A DNA stretch of 64,000 nucleotides from Phenylobacterium immobile (ATCC 35973). GTDB lineage: Bacteria > Pseudomonadota > Alphaproteobacteria > Caulobacterales > Caulobacteraceae. Position numbers and translations under genes: made by a program. Shown piece after piece: positions 21,051-29,215 of this stretch. How positions within the stretch are numbered: position 1 is the stretch's first letter; each line of letters opens with the position of its first letter. The DNA lies in NCBI RefSeq assembly GCF_001375595.1, contig NZ_CVJQ01000001.1, positions 1,178,001-1,242,000 on the forward strand. Reading direction: 5' to 3'. Below the pieces are notes generated by a model. It did no database searches and was not told where the DNA came from. It saw nothing but the letters and a program-made list of their open reading frames with translations.

Positions 21051-23500
21051 GGCTGGGCGAACTCCATGCTGCGGGCCAGGGGCGTGAACTCTTCGGCGTG
21101 GCGGCCGGCGACCCGCTCGGCCCAGGGATCGATGCGGTGGAAGCGCTGGGCGTAGGCGAAGCGGTCGTAGAGGGCGCGGCGCTGCGCGCCGTCTTCGACG
21201 GCGGCGCGGATGGCGTCGAGGCCGATCCGGTCCATCCACTTGTAGATGCGCTCCAGGTACCAGGCGTCTTCGCGGTAGAATTGGGTGATCGCGCAGATCG
21301 CCCAGATCGCCTCGTCCTCGGTGGCGACACGGGTCAGCAACTCCGTGCCGCGGATATGCAGGCCGGCGGCGCCGCCCACATGAATCTCGTAGCCGCTGTC
21401 GACGCAAACCACGCCGATGTCCTTGCAGGTCGCCTCCGCGCAGTTGCGCGGGCAGCCCGAGACGGCGAGCTTGACCTTCGCCGGCGTCCAAGATCCCCAC
21501 ATGAACTTCTCGAGCCGGACGCCGAGGCCCGTGGAATCCTGCGTCCCGAAGCGGCACCATTCGGAGCCGACGCAGGTCTTCACTGTGCGCAGCGACTTGC
21601 CGTAGGCGTGGCCGGAGACCATGCCGGCGGCGTTGAGGTCGGCCCAGACGGCGGGCAGGTCGTCTTTGCGTACGCCGAGCAGGTCGATCCTCTGACCGCC
21701 GGTCATCTTGACCATCGGAATCTGGAACTTGTCCGCCACGTCGGCGATGGCGCGCAGTTCGGCCGCGGAGGTGACCCCGCCCCACATCCGTGGGACCACG
21801 GAGTAGGTGCCGTCCTTCTGGATGTTGGCGTGGACCCGTTCGTTGATGAACCGGCTCTGCTTGTCGTCGGCGTAGTCGCCCGGCCAGGCGCAGATCAGGT
21901 AGTAGTTCAGCGCCGGCCGGCAGGTGGGGCAACCATCCGGGGTGTTCCATTCCAGGGCCTGCATCACCGCGGGCATCGACTTCAGCCCCTCGGCGACAAT
22001 CCGCGTCCGGACGTGGCTGTGGCCATGCTCCGTACACTTGCAGAGCGACTTCGGGCCGGTCTCGGCCTTGAACGCCGAGCCCAGGGTCAACTTCAGCAAC
22101 TGTTCGACGAGCGGCGTGCAAGACCCGCAGGAGGCCGAAGCCTTGGTCACCGCGCGCACGCCCTCCAGGGTCTGAACGCCAGCCTCGATCGCGGTGGTGA
22201 TCGCGCCCTTGCAGACGCCGTTGCAGCCGCAGATTTCCGCCGTGTCGGCCATCGCCGCCACGGCCGCGCTAGGGTCTAGGCCCCGAAGGCCCTCCGTGAT
22301 CGCCTGGCCGAAAACGAGCGTCTCGCGCAGGTCGGCGACATCCTCGCCGCGCTTGATCAGGTCGAAGTACCAGGCGCCGTCGACGGCGTCGCCGAACATG
22401 ACCGCCCCGGCCAGGCGGCCCTCCTTCAGGACCAGGCGCTTGTAGACGCCGCGGCCGGCGTCGCGAAAGACGATGTCCTCGCAGCCGTCTCCGCCAGAGA
22501 ACTGGCCGGCTGAGAAGACGTCGACGCCTGAGACTTTAAGGCGGGTTGAGAGGTGCGAGCCGGTGTAGGCCGCCGTCTCCTCGCCGGTCAGCACCGCCCC
22601 CAGGGTGCGGCACATCTCCCAGATCGGCGCCACCAGGCCATAGGCGACGCCGCGATGTTCGGCGCACTCACCCACGGCGAAGATCGCGGGGTCGGAGGTC
22701 CGCATCTGGTCGTCGACGACCACGCCGCGACCGGTCTCCAGGCCGCAGGCTTTCGCCAGGGTGAGGTTCGGACGGATGCCGACCGCCATGACCAGGAGAG
22801 AGCACGGCAGGCGGCGGCCGTCCTTCAACTGGAGGCCGGTGACGTGGCCGTCCTCGCCGACCACCGCCTCGGAGTGGGCCGACAGGACCGTCTCGACGCC
22901 GCGCGCCTTCAGGGCCTCGCTCAGCAGATGGCCGGCGGCGGAGTCCAGCTGGCGCTCCATCAGCACGTCCATCAGGTGAACGACCGTCGCCTTCATGCCG
23001 CGCCGGGCCAGGCCGTAGGCCGCCTCAAGCCCCAGAAGCCCGCCGCCGATCACCACCGCCTCGCCGCCCGCGTCGGCGGCGGCGACCATGGCCTGGACGT
23101 CGTCGAGATCGCGGAAGGTGACGACGCCCGCGAGGTCCGCGCCGGGGAGGGGCAGACGGATCGGGTCGGAGCCGGTGGCCAGGATCAGCCGATCGTAGGG
23201 GGCCGTGATCCCGCCGGCAGCTCGCACGACCCTGGCCTCGCGATCGATCGCCTCAACGGCGGCGCCGGCGTGCAGGGTGATATCGTTGTCGCGGTACCAG
23301 GCCTCGTCGTTGATGACGATGTCGTCGAACCGTTTCTCTCCCGCCAGCACCGGCGACAGCATGATCCGGTCGTAGTTCACCCGGGGTTCCGCGCCGAAGA
23401 TCGTGATGGCGAAGCGGCCTGGCTCGCGCTTCAGGACCTCTTCAACTGCGCGACAGCCGGCCATGCCGTTGCCGATAACGACGAGTCTCTGCTTTTCCAT
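21047..23500 (-). CDS. nirB: Nitrite reductase [NAD(P)H] large subunit
   Basis: 817 residues, full length for the family. FAD/NAD-binding half begins with VVIGNGMAGCRAVEEVL and includes ILATGSDP and VVIGGGLLGLEAAYGLARRG; then a BFD-like [2Fe-2S] domain (CGCNGVCKGAI...SCGSC near residue 420-460) and the sulfite/nitrite reductase ferredoxin-like and siroheme domains. The siroheme-[4Fe-4S] ligands appear as C-x5-C (CVGSEWC) and C-x3-C (SGCPRNCAEA). It performs six-electron reduction of nitrite to ammonium. Encoded 13 bases after the transporter and overlapping nirD. Confidence 0.94.
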   Translation of the reverse strand: MEKQRLVVIGNGMAGCRAVEEVLKREPGRFAITIFGAEPRVNYDRIMLSPVLAGEKRFDDIVINDEAWYRDNDITLHAGAAVEAIDREARVVRAAGGITAPYDRLILATGSDPIRLPLPGADLAGVVTFRDLDDVQAMVAAADAGGEAVVIGGGLLGLEAAYGLARRGMKATVVHLMDVLMERQLDSAAGHLLSEALKARGVETVLSAHSEAVVGEDGHVTGLQLKDGRRLPCSLLVMAVGIRPNLTLAKACGLETGRGVVVDDQMRTSDPAIFAVGECAEHRGVAYGLVAPIWEMCRTLGAVLTGEETAAYTGSHLSTRLKVSGVDVFSAGQFSGGDGCEDIVFRDAGRGVYKRLVLKEGRLAGAVMFGDAVDGAWYFDLIKRGEDVADLRETLVFGQAITEGLRGLDPSAAVAAMADTAEICGCNGVCKGAITTAIEAGVQTLEGVRAVTKASASCGSCTPLVEQLLKLTLGSAFKAETGPKSLCKCTEHGHSHVRTRIVAEGLKSMPAVMQALEWNTPDGCPTCRPALNYYLICAWPGDYADDKQSRFINERVHANIQKDGTYSVVPRMWGGVTSAAELRAIADVADKFQIPMVKMTGGQRIDLLGVRKDDLPAVWADLNAAGMVSGHAYGKSLRTVKTCVGSEWCRFGTQDSTGLGVRLEKFMWGSWTPAKVKLAVSGCPRNCAEATCKDIGVVCVDSGYEIHVGGAAGLHIRGTELLTRVATEDEAIWAICAITQFYREDAWYLERIYKWMDRIGLDAIRAAVEDGAQRRALYDRFAYAQRFHRIDPWAERVAGRHAEEFTPLARSMEFAQP

Positions 23501-23513
23501 GGGTCCGTTCCGC

Positions 23514-24737
23514 TCAGAGCCGCAGGGTCGCGCCGAGGCGTTGGGCCTCGCTGGGCCAGGTCTTGCGCCATCTGGCCTTGACCCCGGTGAGGCCGGCGAG
23601 CGCCAGCAACGCCAGGCCGGCGAAGGCCAGCAAGCCGATCTGGTAGGAGCCGGTCGCCTGCTTGGCCCATCCGAGACTGGAGGCCAGGTAGAAGCCGCCG
23701 ATCCCGCCGGTCATGCCGACCAGGCCGGTGACGACGCCGATCTCCTTGCCGAACCGCTGAGGCGCCAGCTGGAAGACCGCGCCGTTGCCCGCGCCAAGGG
23801 CCATCATGGCGAACATGATGACGGCCAGGGCGATCCAAGGGCTGGACTGGTGGAAGCTGGCCAGGGCGAGGCCGAAGGCGGCCAGCACATAGACCACGCT
23901 GAGAGTGCGAACCCCGCCGAGTCGATCGGCCAGGGCGCCCCCCACCGGGCGCACGAAGGATCCGGCGAAAACGCAGGCCGAGGTGAAGAAGCCCGCGGTC
24001 ACGGCGCTCAGGCCGTACTCCGAATTGAAGTAGATGGTGAGCGATGAGGAAAGGCCGACGAACCCGCCGAAGGTCACCCCGTAGAGGCACATCAGCCACC
24101 AAGCGTCCGCGGCCTTCAGCACGTCCAGGTATTCGGCGAGGCGCTTGGGCGGCGGGCGGTTCGGCGCGTCCTTGGCGAAGACCATGTAGATGACAAAGGC
24201 GACGCTCAGGGGCAGGGCGGCCAGGCCGATCACGGCGTTCCAGCCGAAGACCTGGGCCAGGCCAGGTGCGAACAGGGCCGCCAGAGCGGTGCCGGAGTTG
24301 CCGGCCCCGGCGATCCCCAGGGCCAGGCCCTGATGCTCCGGCGGATACCAGCGCGACGCCAAAGGCAAGGCCACGGCGAAGGATGCGCCCGCAACGCCAA
24401 GCAGGACCCCGAGGACCAGCACATGGGCGTAGTCGTGGACGCCCAGGAACCAGGCCAGGGCAAGGCCCGCAATCACCAGCAACTGGCCGATCGCGCCAGT
24501 GGTCTTCGGGCCGATGTGATCGACGGCGACGCCCGCCACGAGCCGCAGCAGGGCGCCGGAGAGGACCGGCAGGGCGACCATCAGCCCCTTCTGCGCGGGG
24601 TCGAGCCCCAGGTCCTTGGCGATCGCCACGCCCAGTGGGCCCAGCAATACCCAGACCATGAAGGAGAGGTCGAAATAGAGGAAGGCGGAGAGCAGAGTCG
24701 GGGTGTGACCTGCCTTGAGAAAGGAACGGCTGACCAT
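23514..24737 (-). CDS. narK: Nitrate/nitrite transporter, NarK/NasA MFS type
   Basis: 407 residues, 12 predicted membrane segments. Nitrate-porter signatures are visible: FMVWVLLGPLGVAIAKDLGL at the first helix, the GNSGTALAALFAP region near residue 147 and GAGNGAVFQLAPQRFG near 305, both matching the glycine-rich nitrate signature of the NNP family in helices 5 and 11. It imports nitrate (and perhaps exports nitrite) across the inner membrane. It lies between the porin and nirB; 222 bases separate it from the porin, with a strong hairpin just after the porin stop. Confidence 0.93.
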   Translation of the reverse strand: MVSRSFLKAGHTPTLLSAFLYFDLSFMVWVLLGPLGVAIAKDLGLDPAQKGLMVALPVLSGALLRLVAGVAVDHIGPKTTGAIGQLLVIAGLALAWFLGVHDYAHVLVLGVLLGVAGASFAVALPLASRWYPPEHQGLALGIAGAGNSGTALAALFAPGLAQVFGWNAVIGLAALPLSVAFVIYMVFAKDAPNRPPPKRLAEYLDVLKAADAWWLMCLYGVTFGGFVGLSSSLTIYFNSEYGLSAVTAGFFTSACVFAGSFVRPVGGALADRLGGVRTLSVVYVLAAFGLALASFHQSSPWIALAVIMFAMMALGAGNGAVFQLAPQRFGKEIGVVTGLVGMTGGIGGFYLASSLGWAKQATGSYQIGLLAFAGLALLALAGLTGVKARWRKTWPSEAQRLGATLRL

Positions 24738-24921
24738 GGGGAAAGACCCTTGGATAAAATGGAGCTGGCGGCGTCGCCTGGGTGCTGCGGCTCGTCATTG
24801 AGCTGCGCTAGAACCGCGAACGCCGTTGTCCTGGGCCTGATCGCACCCTCATCTGTAATGTCGGCGCTGTCGCGTGCGGCGGACGGCTGCGGCGCCTTAC
24901 GCTGCGCCATGCGAGATGTTT

Positions 24922-24947
24922 GGGCGCCGGTTTCGCGGCCGGCGCCC
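24922..24947 (-). other. Strong intercistronic hairpin between porin and narK
   Basis: Perfect 9-bp GC-rich inverted repeat GGGCGCCGG/CCGGCGCCC (24922-24930 and 24939-24947) with an 8-base loop, 13 bases past the porin stop on the minus strand. No T-run follows, so it is more likely an mRNA-stabilising or attenuating element than an intrinsic terminator. It could set porin above narK in transcript abundance. Confidence 0.55.
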
Positions 24948-24959
24948 GAATTATGAGCG

Positions 24960-26213
24960 TCAGAGGCGATACTCGAGGGTGAGCCAGAGCTTCGCGCGGG
25001 AGGCCGGCGCTGGCGTAGCGCCGGCCCGGACCGCCTTGGCCCGCCGGAAGTCCGCGAATTTCATCGCCGCGGTCAGGTGGGGCGTGACGGCGGCCTGGGC
25101 CTGGAGGTCCCACTCGCGGCCGAGGCGCGCGCCGGTCTGTTGCGCCTTGAAGTCGTGATGTCGAAGGATCAGGTCGATCTTCGAGAGGTGAGGCAGGCGC
25201 AGGCGAGGGCGGACGTTAAGGCTGAGGTTCAGATCCTCCAGACCGTCGGCGAACCCCTTGTTCGCCCCCAGCGGCTGGATGAAGGCGTCGGCCCATCCGT
25301 TGAAGTTGTGGGCGGTCGACAGCGGCATGGTGAAGCCCCGGGTCCCATTGCCCGCCAGGTGTTCGTAGCCGAGCCGCATCGTATAGATGTCATTGGTGGC
25401 GCTTAGCGCTCCTGACCAGAAGTCGAGGTCGAACCGGGTCGGCGCGTTTCGCCAGTCGCGCTGTCTGGCGTAGGTCATCTCGTAGGCGAGGCTCAATCTG
25501 GCGATGCCGGCCTGACCGGACGCCTTCAATCCGCGCGTCAGAGAACTGTTGGCCGCAGCGTTCTCGAATTCCAACGCATACACGAAGGCCTGGACGCGCA
25601 GGTGCGGCGAGATGGGCAGCGCGGCCGTCACAAGGTGACTGTCCGAGCGCCAGTCACGCGCTTCGCCCAGTACGCGATTGACGCGGTCGAGATAGGCGTA
25701 GGTGGCCTTCAGGGGCCCAAATGCAATGTCTGCGCGAGCGGCGTCAAAGGTCTGCTCGTCCTGACGCCAGGCGACGGCGCCGATGAACCGCTGGTCGTCG
25801 AAGGCGATGCGCTGGCGACCCAGGGTGGCGGTAAGCGGCGGCCCCGCCGTCCAGGTCACCTGCAGGCGATTGAGTTCAGTCCCTTGCGGATCGTTGACTA
25901 CCGGGAAGCGCGCCTTGCCGGCGCCATTCAACGGTGGCGTCGTCGCGCCCGGGGCGTTGACCGCATAGCGGCCGACGAGGGCGCGGACGTCTTCGACCTC
26001 GACCAGGCCTGTCACTCCACGCCAGGACGTCGTCTCCCAGCCTAGCGTCGTGCGCAGCGTCAAAGCCTGAGCGTCGCGCGGAAAATTGGCCTGGTCGACG
26101 CCTTCGTAGCGCAATCGCGCCCCGAGGATCGGATGCCCGGCGGCCTGGGCCAAGGCTAGGGCGGGTGCGCTGAAGGCGCCGATGGCGATGAGCGCGGCAA
26201 ACGTCTTGTTCAT
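24960..26213 (-). CDS. Alginate-export/porin-like outer-membrane beta-barrel protein
   Basis: 417 residues with a clear signal peptide (MNKTFAALIAIGAFSAPALALAQA) and alternating beta-strand pattern to the terminal residues LWLTLEYRL. Motifs such as ILGARLRYEGVDQANF, LTLRTTLGWETTSWRGVTG and GRQRIAFDDQRFIGAVAWRQDEQTFD are typical of the alginate-export (AlgE-like) domain family. In this position, directly behind the nitrate-responsive leader and ahead of narK, its likely job is passage of nitrate through the outer membrane. Start ATG 26213 follows GGAG by 5 bases and lies just after the leader terminator, so it is the first gene released by antitermination. Specificity is inferred only from position. 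Confidence 0.85.
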   Translation of the reverse strand: MNKTFAALIAIGAFSAPALALAQAAGHPILGARLRYEGVDQANFPRDAQALTLRTTLGWETTSWRGVTGLVEVEDVRALVGRYAVNAPGATTPPLNGAGKARFPVVNDPQGTELNRLQVTWTAGPPLTATLGRQRIAFDDQRFIGAVAWRQDEQTFDAARADIAFGPLKATYAYLDRVNRVLGEARDWRSDSHLVTAALPISPHLRVQAFVYALEFENAAANSSLTRGLKASGQAGIARLSLAYEMTYARQRDWRNAPTRFDLDFWSGALSATNDIYTMRLGYEHLAGNGTRGFTMPLSTAHNFNGWADAFIQPLGANKGFADGLEDLNLSLNVRPRLRLPHLSKIDLILRHHDFKAQQTGARLGREWDLQAQAAVTPHLTAAMKFADFRRAKAVRAGATPAPASRAKLWLTLEYRL

Positions 26214-26226
26214 GGATCTCCGAGCC

Positions 26227-26274
26227 AAAAAAAATGACGCCCGGACGGGGTGCGAACCCCATCCGGACGTCATT
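26227..26274 (-). terminator. Intrinsic terminator in the nitrate leader
   Basis: On the minus strand the arms 26274-26257 and 26250-26233 pair over about 18 positions with one mismatch pair (AATGACGTCCGGATGGGG with CCCCGTCCGGGCGTCATT), loop UUCGCA, then a run of eight T (26234-26227). It is the conditional terminator expected to be overcome when NasT is released by NasS. Confidence 0.88.
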
Positions 26275-26304
26275 GTCCGATTCCAGCGGCGCAAGGCTTC
26301 GTCG

Positions 26305-26322
26305 CCCGCGCCAGTACGCGGG
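26305..26322 (-). other. Candidate ANTAR-recognition hairpin 2 (hexaloop)
   Basis: Perfect 6-bp stem CCCGCG/CGCGGG closing a six-base loop, UACUGG on the minus strand, 31 bases before the terminator stem. Hexaloop size fits ANTAR RNA targets. Confidence 0.55.
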
Positions 26323-26333
26323 ACATCGTCGCC

Positions 26334-26358
26334 CCACGTGGTCGCCGACAACACGTGG
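26334..26358 (-). other. Candidate ANTAR-recognition hairpin 1
   Basis: 7-bp perfect stem CCACGTG/CACGTGG with an 11-base interior (TTGTCGGCGAC) that can form a short inner GUC/GAC pairing. It lies 11 bases before the second hairpin, as expected for a two-hairpin ANTAR site. Confidence 0.5.
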
Positions 26359-26465
26359 CGCCGCAGCGGCCGACGCAACGCGGGGCCGCCCTCGCCGGCT
26401 GAACGGCGTTCTGCGGACTAAGGAAGCGGCGCCATTAGCTCGCGCCGCGCTTAATTATCAGGCGC

Positions 26466-27713
26466 TCAGCGACCCAGGCGCGAGATCGGGAAGCCCTGGA
26501 TGTAACGCTCCGGCTGCCGCGGATCGAAGATCCGACCGTCGAGGAAGGCGTCCGGCGCCATGGGGATAGCCGTCGTCGCGAGATCCAGCTCCCAGGGCGC
26601 TTCGTGCCCGCCCTCGGCCTTCAGGTCCACCAGCGGCGCCGACTGTCCGAGTGCGGCGGCGGCGCGGCGGAAGAGATCGGGACGATAGACGCTGTCGGCG
26701 ACGGCGCGAATATCGACTTCCGGCCCGATCTGGCCCCAGCGTCGCATCTGCGTCAGGAACCACAGGGCATGGCTGCGCCACGGGAAGCTCGCGGCGTAGC
26801 GGTTGAACACCAGGTAGTCCTGGCTGGCCGGTCCGTCCTCGCCAGGGGCATAGGGGGGCGAGCCGATCAGGGACTGGCGGACGACCGCCTCGGCCACATC
26901 GACGTAGGCCGAGCCGGCCAGCAAAGTCGCAACCTGGGCGCGGTTCTCTGGCGCGTCGGCCCAGGCCGCGGCCTTAAGCAGGGCGCGAACCACGGCCTGC
27001 AAGGCCTCGGGATTGGCCTCAGCCCAACCGCGGGTCACGCCGAACACCTTGTCCGGACCCATCCGCCAGATGTCCGAGGCGTAGACGACAATCTCGCCGT
27101 CGCCCTGGCTGACGGATAGCGCATTCCATGGGGCGGCGACGCAGAAGCCATCGATATCGCCAGCCTTCAGCCGCTCGCCCATGCGCGGGGGCGGCACCAC
27201 CACCAGGCGGATGTCGTGGTCGGGATCGACTCCGGCCGCGGCCAACCAGTAGCGCAACTCATAGGCGTGCATCGAATAGGGAAAGACGACCGCGAAGGTC
27301 AGCGGCCGCTCGCTGAAGGCGCGACGCGATGCGATCAGCCGGGCCAGAGGCCGCGCGGTGCGAGGCCGCTCCGCCATGCCTTCGGGGTCGACGGCACGCA
27401 TGGCCTCCGCCAGGGCCGTCGAGACGGTCACTGCGCTGCCGTTCAGGTTCAGCGACAGCGGCACGGTCATCGGCGTTCGCTCGCCGCCGACGCCGATGGA
27501 GGCCGCCAGCGTCATAGGCGCCAGCATGTGGCCGCCGTCCAGAGCGCCGACCGCCACCTTGTCGCGGATATTGGCCCAGGATGCTTCACGCGACAACTCG
27601 ACGCGCAGGCCCTCCGCCTCGAACAGGCCGAGCTCCTTGGCCACCACGAGGGGAGCCGCATCGTTCAAGGGGATGAATCCCAGACGCAGGTCGTTGCGTT
27701 CGAGCCCGTTCAT
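26466..27713 (-). CDS. nasS: NasS nitrate sensor, NrtA-like binding protein
   Basis: 415 residues of the nitrate-binding NrtA/NasS fold: LRLGFIPLNDAAPLVVAKELGLFEAEGL at the N-terminus, GALDGGHMLAPMTLAAS near 57, LNLNGSAVTVS, and the PP(P)RMGERLKAGDIDGFCVAAPWN stretch. There is no signal peptide or lipobox, which separates cytoplasmic NasS from the periplasmic transport protein NrtA. NasS holds NasT inactive without nitrate and releases it when nitrate or nitrite binds. Its ATG overlaps the nasT stop (ATGA, 27710-27713), giving coupled, near-stoichiometric synthesis of the two partners. Confidence 0.92.
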   Translation of the reverse strand: MNGLERNDLRLGFIPLNDAAPLVVAKELGLFEAEGLRVELSREASWANIRDKVAVGALDGGHMLAPMTLAASIGVGGERTPMTVPLSLNLNGSAVTVSTALAEAMRAVDPEGMAERPRTARPLARLIASRRAFSERPLTFAVVFPYSMHAYELRYWLAAAGVDPDHDIRLVVVPPPRMGERLKAGDIDGFCVAAPWNALSVSQGDGEIVVYASDIWRMGPDKVFGVTRGWAEANPEALQAVVRALLKAAAWADAPENRAQVATLLAGSAYVDVAEAVVRQSLIGSPPYAPGEDGPASQDYLVFNRYAASFPWRSHALWFLTQMRRWGQIGPEVDIRAVADSVYRPDLFRRAAAALGQSAPLVDLKAEGGHEAPWELDLATTAIPMAPDAFLDGRIFDPRQPERYIQGFPISRLGR

Positions 27714-28288
27714 TCGGCCTTGCCCTTCAACACGCCAGCGAACGCCAGGAGGTCGCTGGCGACGGCGCCGAGCGGCCGGCCGGTGTCCATGGCCAACTTG
27801 CGCAGCAGCTTGAACGCCTGCTCTTCGTCCATGCCGCGTTCCTTCATCAGCAAGCCCTTGGCGCGTTCGATGGTCTTGCGCGCCGCCAGGTCCGCCTGGG
27901 CCTTTTCCAGATCGGCGCGCAGGCGTTGCATCAGGGAGAACCGGCTCATGGCCACTTCGAGCACCGGCCGCACGCGCGCCTCCTGGAGGCCATCGACCAC
28001 ATAGGCGGCGACGCCGGCTTCGACCGCCGCCTCCGCGAGGCCCGGGGCCGAGCGGTCGACGAACATCACCACCGGCCGGGGATTGTGGGCGTTGGCGTCG
28101 CGCAGGGATTCCAGGGTGTCGCGGTCCGGGCTTTCGCTGGCGATGACGATCACATCCGGCGCAAACCGGAGCGCCGCAGCCTCGTCGAAGGCGGAGATTC
28201 GCTCGACGTCGAGGGGTTCGATGCCCAGCAGCCCTTGGGCCACCAGCGCCGCCCGCGCCTCGTCAGGGTCTATGATCAAAACGCGCAT
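27710..28288 (-). CDS. nasT: NasT antiterminator with ANTAR domain
   Basis: 192 residues from ATG 28288. Residues 1-120 form a receiver-like domain (MRVLIIDPDEARAALV); 125-185 are the ANTAR RNA-binding domain (RKTIERAKGLLMKERGMDEEQAFKLLRKLAM). NasT binds paired hairpins in nas leaders and prevents termination; a fitting leader lies just past nasS. The position of the usual phospho-acceptor Asp at the end of beta-3 is occupied by Ala50 (PDVIVIASESPDRDT), so control must be by NasS binding rather than phosphorylation. A longer frame to 28411 exists, but the MRVLIID start fits the family. No strong ribosome site is evident. The gene heads the minus-strand nitrate operon. Confidence 0.92.
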   Translation of the reverse strand: MRVLIIDPDEARAALVAQGLLGIEPLDVERISAFDEAAALRFAPDVIVIASESPDRDTLESLRDANAHNPRPVVMFVDRSAPGLAEAAVEAGVAAYVVDGLQEARVRPVLEVAMSRFSLMQRLRADLEKAQADLAARKTIERAKGLLMKERGMDEEQAFKLLRKLAMDTGRPLGAVASDLLAFAGVLKGKAE

Positions 28289-28511
28289 GTCCGATCGGTC
28301 CCTAGCGCTAAGCGGCGAAACACCCAAGCGCACTCTCGCGCCAGCGACTGCTCTTGATGTCTGGGCGGACCTGCGTAGCACGCCATAGAGCACACTCCGG
28401 AATATCGGCATCGCGAAGAGGCGCTTAGCAGCAGGGCCTCAACCGACTTAAGATGGATAGCGCTCCGCTCCCACCGGGCGCAGGTTTCAGAAGCGGACGA
28501 GCGAGGGCCCA

Positions 28512-29204
28512 ATGCATAGGCATTCCGAACATCATGCGGTGGAGCGCATCGGCTGGCTTCGCGCCGCCGTCCTCGGTGCGAACGACGGCATCGTCTCAAC
28601 CGCCAGCTTGCTGGTCGGTGTCGCCGCAGCCGACCAGGCGCGAAGCGCCGTGCTCCTCGCCGGCGTGGCCGCTCTGGTGGCCGGGGCCTTTTCGATGGCT
28701 GCGGGCGAGTATGTGTCCGTCAGCTCCCAGGCCGACACCGAGGCCGCCGACCTCGCGCGCGAACGGGGGGAGCTGCGCGATCAGCCCGCCCTGGAGCGCG
28801 ATGAGCTGGCCGACATTTACATCGGGCGCGGGCTGGAGCCGCCGTTGGCGCGCCAGGTGGCCGACCAACTGATGGCCAAGGACGCGCTCGGCGCCCACGC
28901 CCGCGATGAGCTTGGGATATCTCAGGCCACCACCGCCCGGCCGGTGCAGGCGGCGCTGACCTCGGCGATGACCTTCTCAGCCGGCGCCGCCCTGCCGTTG
29001 CTCGCGGCCTGGATGGCGCCGACAAGCTTGCTAGGGTGGGTGGTCGCCGCAACGTCGATCGTGGCCCTAGCGGCTTTAGGCGGCGTGGGGGCTCGCGCCG
29101 GTCGCGCCGGCGTGTGGCGCGCGGTCGCGCGGGTCACATTCTGGGGCGCCCTGGCGTTGGGGGCGACGGCCGGCGTCGGCGCTCTGTTCGGCGCCGCCGG
29201 CTAG
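28512..29204 (+). CDS. VIT1/CCC1 family metal transporter-like protein
   Basis: 230 residues with the VIT/CCC1 signature RAAVLGANDGIVSTASLLVGVAAA at helix 1 and GAFSMAAGEYVSVSSQADTE at helix 2, then an acidic hydrophilic segment (DELADIYIGRGLEPPLARQVADQLM) and three C-terminal helices. Members move Fe(II) or Mn(II) out of the cytosol. It stands alone on the plus strand, divergent from nasT and convergent with the copper ATPase gene (11-base gap). A role in metal homeostasis beside the copper pump is plausible. Confidence 0.9.
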   Translation: MHRHSEHHAVERIGWLRAAVLGANDGIVSTASLLVGVAAADQARSAVLLAGVAALVAGAFSMAAGEYVSVSSQADTEAADLARERGELRDQPALERDELADIYIGRGLEPPLARQVADQLMAKDALGAHARDELGISQATTARPVQAALTSAMTFSAGAALPLLAAWMAPTSLLGWVVAATSIVALAALGGVGARAGRAGVWRAVARVTFWGALALGATAGVGALFGAAG

Positions 29205-29215
29205 CTGGCCGCGGC

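Larger units (their letters stand above)
26214..26465 (-). promoter_or_regulatory. Nitrate-responsive leader (NasT/ANTAR antitermination region)
   Basis: 252 bases between the nasS stop and the porin start. On the minus strand it holds, in order, a hairpin at 26358-26334 (7-bp CCACGTG/CACGTGG stem), a hairpin at 26322-26305 (6-bp CCCGCG/CGCGGG stem, six-base loop UACUGG) and a strong intrinsic terminator ending 14 bases before the porin ATG. Two adjacent hairpins, at least one with a hexaloop, followed by a terminator is the arrangement bound by ANTAR-domain proteins, and the ANTAR protein NasT is encoded directly upstream. The second loop does not exactly match the reported A1/G4 hexaloop preference, so details are uncertain. 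Confidence 0.75.

Noticed and set aside
24922..24947. Hairpin after the porin gene considered as an intrinsic terminator
   Set aside because: No T-run on either strand, and the downstream narK lacks an obvious own promoter.
26334..26358. CACGTG repeats considered as a protein-binding palindrome
   Set aside because: Position between nasS and a conditional terminator makes an RNA hairpin a better explanation.
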